From: Bacteroidales bacterium
GTDB lineage: Bacteria; Bacteroidota; Bacteroidia; Bacteroidales; JALTDM01
Assembly: GCA_026996635.1 (NCBI GenBank)
Contig: JALWKH010000149.1
Span: forward strand, 1-5,376
DNA: 5,376 nt
Reading direction: 5' to 3'
The notes beneath the pieces were generated by a model that saw only the letters and a list, made by a program, of their open reading frames with translations, had not been told where the DNA came from and did not search any database. A program made the position numbers and the translations under genes. Position 1 is the first letter of the stretch, and every line of letters starts with the position of its first letter. Positions 1 through 5,376 of the stretch are shown one piece after another.

Positions 1-585
1 ACCTATTCCTTTAGCACGGGTAAACAAAATTGTCTTAAGGTTCCGGTTTTTGAAGCTAATGATGATTATGTGAAAAAGTTCTGGTCAAAAAAAATGAAGT
101 CGTTTAAAGCTAAAGTGTCAAAACGTAAAGGAGAAATTTTTGCTGATAATGCTTTAATAAAAGATTTTTCGGAAAATACTATGGATATTTATGCAAAAAC
201 CGAACCTACCAAAGATGGTGTTGTTTATTTATATGTAGCTTTTGATTTAGGCGGTGCTTATTTGAATTCTTCAGACCATTCTGATATGTATAAAAAAGCA
301 GAGAAAATGCTTGAGAAGTTTTCCAAAGAGATTTCGATAGATATTCTTAAAGATAACCTTAAGAAAGAAGAAAAAGTTCTTAAGAAGCAAATAGGAGAAA
401 AAGAGGATCTGGAAAAAAGAAATGAAAAACTAAAAGATGATATTGAAAATTATAAAGAAAAGATAAAAAAGGCTGAAGAAGAAATAAAAGAGAATCAAGA
501 AAAAAGGGATGAAAAAATAAAAGAAATAGAAGCGCAACAAAAAGTGGTAGAAGACCTGAAATCTAAAATAGATAAAATCAAATAG
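1..585 (+). CDS. Hypothetical protein with C-terminal coiled coil (5' partial)
   Basis: The frame is open from the first base of the window, so the gene starts upstream and only its last 194 residues are visible. The GTG at position 70 is an in-frame Val, not a convincing start, because coding continues upstream of it (TYSFSTGKQN...). Visible residues 1 to about 110 look like a compact alpha/beta domain with the stretches VSKRKGEIFADN, YLYVAFDLGGAYL and HSDMYKKAEKML. Residues about 114-194 are very rich in Lys and Glu, with regularly spaced Leu/Ile/Val, and should form a long charged coiled coil ending in SKIDKIK. No catalytic motif or membrane segment is visible; a signal peptide, if present, lies off the window. 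The pattern resembles uncharacterised proteins I recall from Bacteroidota genomes, but I cannot assign a function. Its TAG stop is 3 nt before the asd start, so it is probably co-transcribed with asd and prfB. The reading frame is confident; the role is unknown. Confidence 0.85.
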   Translation, partial: TYSFSTGKQNCLKVPVFEANDDYVKKFWSKKMKSFKAKVSKRKGEIFADNALIKDFSENTMDIYAKTEPTKDGVVYLYVAFDLGGAYLNSSDHSDMYKKAEKMLEKFSKEISIDILKDNLKKEEKVLKKQIGEKEDLEKRNEKLKDDIENYKEKIKKAEEEIKENQEKRDEKIKEIEAQQKVVEDLKSKIDKIK

Positions 586-588
586 TTT

Positions 589-1578
589 ATGGAATTAGCT
601 GTGGTTGGTGCTACCGGATTGGTGGGTAGAAAAATGTTGGAGGTTTTAAGTGAACGTAAGGTTAGTTATGATGATATTTATTTGGTTGCGTCGGATGCTT
701 CAAAAGGGAAAATTCTTGAGGTAAGCGGTATAAGAAAAGAAGTTATATGTGTTGATGATTTATTGACAAAGGATGTTGATGTTGCTTTGTTTTCGGCAGG
801 TAGTTCCGTGTCAAAAGATTTGGCTCCCAAACTTGCAGGTAATGGTACCTATGTGATTGATAATTCATCTGCTTGGAGAATGAACAGCGATGTACCTTTG
901 GTTGTGCCTGAAATAAATGCAAATACAATTACCCGTGAAACTAAAATAATTGCCAACCCTAATTGTTCTACAATTCAAATGGTGGTGGTGTTGGCACCAT
1001 TGCATAGGCGTTATAAAATAAAGCGAGTGGTTGTTTCCACTTACCAGTCTGTGACCGGTACGGGTAAAAAAGCCGTAGAACAGCTTGAAAACGAGATTAA
1101 AGGAATTGATACTGAAAAGGTATATCCTTATCAAATTTTTAAAAATTGTTTGCCGCATTGCGATGTGTTTTTCGAAGACGGCTATACGAGGGAAGAATTA
1201 AAACTTGTAAATGAGACCAAAAAGATACTTAACGACGAAGATATAAAAGTTACGGCAACTGCTGTACGTGTTCCTGTGGTGGGGGGACATTCAGAAAGTG
1301 TAAATATAGAATTTGAAAAGAGTTTTGATTTAGATGAGATTCGTAATGTTTTGTCTGAAACACCGGGGGTTGTGCTTTATGATGATCCAGCAAACAATAT
1401 TTATCCAATGCCTATAATTTCACACGAAAAAGATGATGTGTATGTAGGTAGAATTAGGCGTGATTCGACTGTTGAGAACGGATTGAACCTTTGGGTCGTG
1501 GCGGATAATCTGAGGAAAGGTGCGGCTACTAATGCGGTTCAGATTTTAGAATATTTGATCAAAAATAAAATAGTATAG
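589..1578 (+). CDS. asd: Aspartate-semialdehyde dehydrogenase
   Basis: Cytosolic enzyme that reduces L-aspartyl-4-phosphate to L-aspartate 4-semialdehyde with NADPH, at the branch leading to lysine/diaminopimelate, threonine and methionine. The 329-residue product is of normal full length. Residues 7-13 (GATGLVG) form the nucleotide-binding loop of the Rossmann fold. The catalytic cysteine is Cys126 in NPNCST. Gln153 (TYQSVTG), Arg227 and His234 (RVPVVGGHSESV) complete the active site; the Cys-Gln spacing of 27 and Arg-His spacing of 7 match those of the E. coli enzyme. Arg97 in DNSSAWRM is the likely phosphate-binding arginine, and YTREELKLVNETKKIL (199-214) is a family signature. The start is ATG at 589, because GATGLVG then falls at the expected distance from the N terminus. 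No Shine-Dalgarno sequence precedes it, only a 3-nt TTT gap after the upstream stop, so translation may be coupled to the upstream gene. The gene appears intact with all key residues present. Confidence 0.97.
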   Translation: MELAVVGATGLVGRKMLEVLSERKVSYDDIYLVASDASKGKILEVSGIRKEVICVDDLLTKDVDVALFSAGSSVSKDLAPKLAGNGTYVIDNSSAWRMNSDVPLVVPEINANTITRETKIIANPNCSTIQMVVVLAPLHRRYKIKRVVVSTYQSVTGTGKKAVEQLENEIKGIDTEKVYPYQIFKNCLPHCDVFFEDGYTREELKLVNETKKILNDEDIKVTATAVRVPVVGGHSESVNIEFEKSFDLDEIRNVLSETPGVVLYDDPANNIYPMPIISHEKDDVYVGRIRRDSTVENGLNLWVVADNLRKGAATNAVQILEYLIKNKIV

Positions 1579-1581
1579 ATT

Positions 1582-2674
1582 ATGATAACCAAAGAACAAG
1601 TTGCAGATTTGGTTAAGCGCGTGGATGCGCTGAGGGGGTATCTTTGACATCGATAATAAGCTGAAAAAGATAGAAGAAGAAGAGGCAAAAACTCAGGCAC
1701 CCGACTTTTGGGATAATCCCAAGGAGGCGGAAAAGCAATTAAGAAAAATTAAAGGTATAAAAATTTGGACTGATGAGTTTGAAAAAGTTAAGTCTTTAGT
1801 TGATGATTTGTCTGTATTGTGGGAGTTCTACGAAGCAGAGGAGGCATCTGAAGAAGAAGTGGAGGAAGCCTACAAAAAAGCCTTAAAAGCGGTAGAGGCA
1901 CTTGAGTTCAAAAATATGCTTCGCAACGAGGAAGATAAACTCGGTGCAATCTTAAAAATTACGCCGGGGGCCGGAGGAACCGAAAGCCAAGATTGGGCTT
2001 CTATGCTTATGCGGATGTATTTGAAGTGGGCGGAAAGACACGGATACAATACACGTATTTTGGATTTGCAGGATGGTGATGAAGCAGGTATTAAATCGGC
2101 AACTATAGAGATAGACGGAGACTTTGCTTACGGTTATCTGAAGAGTGAAAACGGAGTACACCGGCTGGTGCGAATTTCTCCCTTTGATGCAAATAAAAGA
2201 AGACATACTTCTTTTGCATCTGTGTTTGTTTATCCTGTAGTGGATGAGACGATAGAGGTGAATATAAATCCCGCTGACCTGGAATGGCAAACATTCCGCT
2301 CAAGCGGTCCGGGCGGGCAGAATGTAAATAAGGTTGAAACAGGTGTGAGACTTAAGCACAAGCCGACCGGTATTGTAATCGAAAATCAAGAAACCCGTTC
2401 GCAAATGCAAAATAGGGAAAATGCCCTTAGGTTGTTGAAATCCCAACTGTATGAAATAGAACTACAGAAGCGACGCGAAAAACAGCAGGAAATTGAAAAG
2501 TCAAAAAAGAAAATAGAATGGGGGTCGCAAATTAGAAGTTATGTATTGCATCCGTATAAAATGGTAAAAGATTTGCGTACTGATTATCAAACAGGGAACG
2601 TACAAGCAGTTTTGGACGGGGAGATTGACGATTTTATAAATGCTTTTTTAATGAAATTCGGAGGAACATATTAA
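1582..2674 (+). CDS. prfB: Peptide chain release factor 2 (programmed +1 frameshift)
   Basis: RF2 recognises UAA and UGA in the ribosomal A site and triggers hydrolysis of peptidyl-tRNA. The gene has two parts: ATG 1582 opens a 21-codon leader ([21 protein letters not shown]) that ends at the UGA at 1645-1647. After a +1 shift, decoding resumes with GAC at 1646 and continues to TAA at 2672-2674, giving 363 residues, close to E. coli RF2 (365). Numbered on the joined protein, PDFWDNP is at 40-46 (typical RF2 N-domain motif), TPGAGGTES at about 127-135, the anticodon-like SPF tripeptide at 199-201 (the RF2 hallmark, where RF1 has PxT), and the catalytic GGQ at 244-246 in [11 protein letters not shown]. 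Residue 240, at the site equivalent to the E. coli Thr/Ala246 polymorphism, is Ser. [17 protein letters not shown] (323-339) is the usual C-terminal block. The ATG lies 3 nt after the asd stop with no SD. Taking TTG 1808 as the start would remove 75 residues including the PDFWDNP motif, so that start is wrong. Confidence 0.97.
1633..1648 (+). promoter_or_regulatory. prfB programmed +1 frameshift (recoding) site
   Basis: The sequence AGG GGG TAT CTT TGA C is identical to the core of the E. coli prfB recoding site. It contains an SD-like AGGGGG (1633-1638), a 3-nt TAT spacer, the slippery CTT codon (1642-1644), and an in-frame TGA followed by C, a poor termination context. When RF2 is scarce the ribosome pauses at UGA, peptidyl-tRNA-Leu slips from CUU to UUU, and decoding continues with GAC at 1646. 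When RF2 is plentiful it terminates here, giving a 21-residue peptide and negative autoregulation. The upstream peptide ends in LRGYL, as in E. coli. The mechanism is established for E. coli; its operation here is inferred from the sequence identity and from the need to join two frames to obtain full-length RF2. Confidence 0.95.
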
Positions 2675-2699
2675 TACTTTAATTTTGAATTTAGAGGTA

Positions 2700-2736
2700 A
2701 TAAAAAAGGCTGCCGGAGAAAGGCAGCCTTTTTTAT
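2700..2736. terminator. Bidirectional Rho-independent terminator between prfB and the T9SS gene
   Basis: A 7-bp GC-rich stem GGCTGCC (2708-2714) pairs with GGCAGCC (2722-2728) across a 7-nt loop GGAGAAA. It is flanked by six A (2702-2707) on the left and six T (2729-2734) on the right, which also pair and can extend the helix to about 15 bp (2700-2714 with 2722-2736). Read on plus it ends in a U-tract and lies 25 nt after the prfB stop. Read on minus it also ends in a U-tract and lies about 15 nt after the stop of the convergent gene. It therefore fits as a shared terminator for both converging transcripts. Confidence 0.92.
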
Positions 2737-2751
2737 ATGCTCATTTGAGTT

Positions 2752-5376
2752 TTATTTTTTTACAAACTTTTGAACTTTGTAAGTTCCGTCTGTAAATTCA
2801 GCTTTTAAGAAATAAATACCTTGTGAAAGATTTTCCAGGTTTATTCTGTAATCATGAGTGTTTACCTCTTTTTTAACAACAGTTTTTCCGTCCAATCCCA
2901 TAATATTTATACTTTGTATTGTTTTACCGGATTTTATTTCCATTTGGCTTGTTACAGGATTAGGAATTATTGTTAATTCTGATATACTGTTTTCGTTATT
3001 ATTCGTAACGACTGTTGAGTTTATTTCCAAATCGTCGATCCAAAGAATAAATTTGTCGGTAGATGTATGTCTTATTGCGACATAGATGTTTTGATTGTCA
3101 TATTGACTTAAGTCGTAGGTAAATTGTTGCCATTGTGCTGGTGCTTCCGTTACACTTGAAATTGCAGTAAAGCTTGACGGGTTGTTGTCTGTTGTGGATA
3201 CCATAACCTGGAATTCATCATTTCCCCATGAGCCCGGTTTAGGACTCATTGCCCAAAAGCTGAATGAAGAATTAGTGCCAAGTTCCAATTGTGGTGAAAT
3301 GAACCAATCATCTGATTGTGTAGCATCATTAGGGCAAACTGCCATACCAACTCTTACTCCGCTGTGTGCTGAACCTCCAACAGCACTTTCCCAGCAGTCA
3401 CTGGTGTTGAATGCCATGTATGCAAAAGCGGAACCTTCGCCCGGATAATCACAATCACTACTACCGTAAGTGGTTAAACCATCTAGGTCTGCTGTTGTCC
3501 AAGGAGTAAATGATGTTGTGTAGTCGGAACTGCTTTCAAAGTCCCATGTAAATGGGAATGTATTAATAGGGCCACTAAATGTAGTTGCATTAGCAGTTAC
3601 ACCCGGTGAATATTCATTCGTAGGCAAGTTAGACCATGCTTTATAATAATATGTTGTGCTTTCTTGTAATCCTGTGTGGTTGTAGGATGTTCCTGTGCCA
3701 TAATACAAAACAGTACCTCCTCCGGGTATGGCATCGCCGGGAGAGTAAGTTGTTCCGTTAGCAGGTGTGCCGAATGTTCCGGTTGGAGACCACGCTAATA
3801 ATACAGGATCTCCATTCGAGTTTAAATCCCATGATAAATCTATTTCATTGTCAGACACAGCATTTGCTGTTAGGTTTATCGGGTTTCCTAAGTCAGAGAA
3901 TCTAAATGATACAATGTGAATGTAACTTGCATCATTACCATTTACAACGCTGAAAAGTGTGCTGGCATACCAAAATGTATTATCATCAGAAGGGTCAACG
4001 CTCATTTCAGAATAGTCACCCCATCTGTCGTCTGATGTTTTAGATTCTGTTGCGGCAATAACATTTGTTTCAGGTATATCAAGAATTCCACTTGCATTTG
4101 CATGTTCTGCTGCAGATTGTCCTGCAATTCTTATTGATGGGTAAGTATTAGAGCTAGATACAGAGTAGCCTAATGCTATTTCATGATTAGCATTCATAGC
4201 TATGCTTCCCATCCATCTGTTATCATCATCAGGAGCATATGTCCCTGTTTGCCTTAGACTCCAGCCACTTCCGGTGTTAGTTAATTCATACCATCTTATT
4301 CCTGCATGATTTGTTCCGTCAACATCAACTGTATGGCAGGCTACTATTGTTTGTTCATTGCCGAAATTCCTATATTGGGCGCGAAACATTAAGATTTGGG
4401 GAATTCCGTCCAATTTCATTGTAGTACCGGGTTGTGGAATATTATCCATATAGTTGTAAGTGGAACTTCCGCCTAGCTCTGTTTCAAAAGCAGGGACATC
4501 TATAGTTTGTGTTCTTGCAAAAGTAGAATTTGATGGTGTTGTCCAATCAACATTTAATTCATATAACCAAAGTTGATCACTTCCATTGTTCCAGGCATCA
4601 TCGTTTATTGTGATAAACTGTCCCGGTGTGCCTGAGGGGGCAGCTTGCCCGTCATTGTCAAGTGGCATAATACAATGAAAACCGCTGTTTGGTCTGTACG
4701 GGTTGTCAAAAGAAACCATTTGGGGGTTGCTTCCTCCGGATAACATTACACTTCTTTCGAAAGCAAAAACATCGTCATTGTCATATGTGTTTGTTGCCAT
4801 ATAATATCCGTCCGGCCACACTCCGAATTTCATATAATCCGGGAAGCCCGGCATTTCAAAGCTATAGGCATACCATTGGCCAGTGGGATCATCGGTGGCT
4901 GAAACAGCTATAAGCATATAATATGGTTGACTGCTTATGGAAAATTCGGCAGCAAGCCATCTTCCAGCTAAATCATCATATAAAATTATAGGATCTCCAT
5001 CGTTATTTTCTGATCCTGTAACACCATTGAATAGTGTGTTCATGTCATTGCCGGTAATACTATTCCCATTCTTGTCATATATGTTATAAGATAAGTTTAT
5101 TGCTGCCATATAATGATTTGGGCCCGCAGCCCCATTTGGATCGATTGGGTGTGCATAAGATCCTATACCTGTAAATGATTGAAGTATTTCTGCAGTTGCT
5201 TTTGAACTTTTTGGTATGAATTTTTGCCATACAGGATCTTCACCTTTAGGTAGCGCTTGTGCTTGATAGGGATATTTTCTATCCTTTAATTCTTCATTTC
5301 TTACAAAATCCTCTTTTACTTTTTTTAACATTTGGTCGATAGTGGTGCTTGGCATGTCTCTTAATGGTCCTACCAC
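2752..5376 (-). CDS. Secreted/surface protein: propeller-like region, Fn3, cleaved-adhesin domain, T9SS sorting tail (5' partial)
   Basis: The frame is open to the right edge of the window. The first visible codon (GTG) is probably internal, and the true start and signal peptide lie outside. 874 residues are visible. Residues 1-55 are a charged leader-like stretch. Residues about 60-495 carry motifs of a beta-propeller-like exported family: DPNGAAGPNHYM (79-90), DGDPIILYDDLAGRWL (126-141), FPDYMKFGVWPDGYYMATN (178-196), DDDNRWMGSIAMN (383-395) and DDRWGDYSEMSVDPSDDNTF (449-468). Residues about 497-600 form a fibronectin type III-like domain with a Gly-rich insert. Residues about 606-785 match the cleaved-adhesin/jelly-roll type found in gingipain adhesins (WDFES, DDWFISPQLEL, FILWIDDLEI). 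Residues about 798-874 are a type IX secretion type A sorting domain (IIPNPVTSQMEI, GIYFLKAEF, end QKFVKK). The product should cross the inner membrane by Sec and the outer membrane by T9SS, losing the tail as it is released or anchored on the surface. I see no protease or glycosidase catalytic motif, so adhesion or binding is a guess. The stop is TAA, 15 nt from the shared terminator. Confidence 0.92.
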   Translation of the reverse strand: MVGPLRDMPSTTIDQMLKKVKEDFVRNEELKDRKYPYQAQALPKGEDPVWQKFIPKSSKATAEILQSFTGIGSYAHPIDPNGAAGPNHYMAAINLSYNIYDKNGNSITGNDMNTLFNGVTGSENNDGDPIILYDDLAGRWLAAEFSISSQPYYMLIAVSATDDPTGQWYAYSFEMPGFPDYMKFGVWPDGYYMATNTYDNDDVFAFERSVMLSGGSNPQMVSFDNPYRPNSGFHCIMPLDNDGQAAPSGTPGQFITINDDAWNNGSDQLWLYELNVDWTTPSNSTFARTQTIDVPAFETELGGSSTYNYMDNIPQPGTTMKLDGIPQILMFRAQYRNFGNEQTIVACHTVDVDGTNHAGIRWYELTNTGSGWSLRQTGTYAPDDDNRWMGSIAMNANHEIALGYSVSSSNTYPSIRIAGQSAAEHANASGILDIPETNVIAATESKTSDDRWGDYSEMSVDPSDDNTFWYASTLFSVVNGNDASYIHIVSFRFSDLGNPINLTANAVSDNEIDLSWDLNSNGDPVLLAWSPTGTFGTPANGTTYSPGDAIPGGGTVLYYGTGTSYNHTGLQESTTYYYKAWSNLPTNEYSPGVTANATTFSGPINTFPFTWDFESSSDYTTSFTPWTTADLDGLTTYGSSDCDYPGEGSAFAYMAFNTSDCWESAVGGSAHSGVRVGMAVCPNDATQSDDWFISPQLELGTNSSFSFWAMSPKPGSWGNDEFQVMVSTTDNNPSSFTAISSVTEAPAQWQQFTYDLSQYDNQNIYVAIRHTSTDKFILWIDDLEINSTVVTNNNENSISELTIIPNPVTSQMEIKSGKTIQSINIMGLDGKTVVKKEVNTHDYRINLENLSQGIYFLKAEFTDGTYKVQKFVKK

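Noticed and set aside
70..585. GTG at 70 as the start of the coiled-coil gene
   Set aside because: The same frame is open back to base 1 and encodes plausible protein, so the gene is truncated by the window edge and the GTG is an internal Val.
743..1158. Minus-strand open frames opposite asd
   Set aside because: They overlap a strongly supported gene, have low-complexity His/Gln-rich translations and show no family motif.
1582..1647. In-frame TGA at 1645 as a disabling mutation making prfB a pseudogene
   Set aside because: The stop sits in the exact AGGGGG-TAT-CTT-TGA-C recoding context and the rest of RF2 is intact, so it is programmed regulation.
1952..2303. Minus-strand open frames opposite prfB
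   Set aside because: Shadows of the conserved RF2 core, with no recognisable domain or start signal.
1808..2674. prfB starting at TTG 1808
   Set aside because: RF2 homology (PDFWDNP and the helical N-domain) continues upstream in the same frame to 1646, and a canonical +1 frameshift site joins it to ATG 1582.
2858..3448. Plus-strand open frames opposite the 3' part of the surface-protein gene (one hydrophobic at its start)
   Set aside because: They lie antisense to the cleaved-adhesin and sorting domains; the hydrophobic look comes from reading the complement of Lys/Asn/Asp-rich codons.
4689..4913. Plus-strand open frame opposite the propeller-like region
   Set aside because: Overlaps well-conserved motifs on the other strand and resembles no known small protein.
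5374..5376. GTG at the right edge as the true start of the surface protein
   Set aside because: It is the first codon in the window, no signal peptide follows although the T9SS tail demands one, and the frame is still open at the edge.

Overview
The window most likely comes from a member of the Bacteroidota (Flavobacteriia/Cytophagia/Bacteroidia-like; genus not resolvable). Three things suggest this. The minus-strand protein ends in a type IX secretion (Por/gliding-type) sorting domain, which is essentially confined to this phylum. The two internal plus-strand starts have no Shine-Dalgarno sequence, only A/T-rich leaders. The DNA is AT-rich with Lys/Glu/Ile/Asn-rich proteins.

Layout: the left half (1-2674, plus strand) is a tight three-gene run: the 3' part of a conserved-looking coiled-coil protein of unknown function, then aspartate-semialdehyde dehydrogenase (asd), then peptide chain release factor 2 (prfB). 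Each junction has exactly 3 nt between stop and next ATG, so the genes are probably co-transcribed. prfB is split in two frames and needs a programmed +1 frameshift at a UGA stop. Its true extent is 1582-2674, not only the longer open frame. The right half (2752-5376, minus strand) is one very long gene, cut off at its 5' end by the window edge. It encodes a secreted or surface-anchored protein with a beta-propeller-like region, a fibronectin type III-like domain, a cleaved-adhesin/jelly-roll domain and a T9SS type A sorting tail. The two convergent transcription units meet in a 77-bp gap that holds a symmetrical hairpin with A- and T-tracts on its two sides, a good bidirectional terminator.

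The plus-strand genes are housekeeping (amino-acid/cell-wall precursor synthesis and translation termination), with one uncharacterised partner. The minus-strand gene is an accessory exported protein with no evident functional link to them. I see no RNA genes, mobile elements, CRISPR arrays or large repeats. I did not find a clearly new multi-gene system. The most biologically interesting item is the prfB recoding site, which relies on an SD-like interaction in a lineage that appears not to use SD for initiation.
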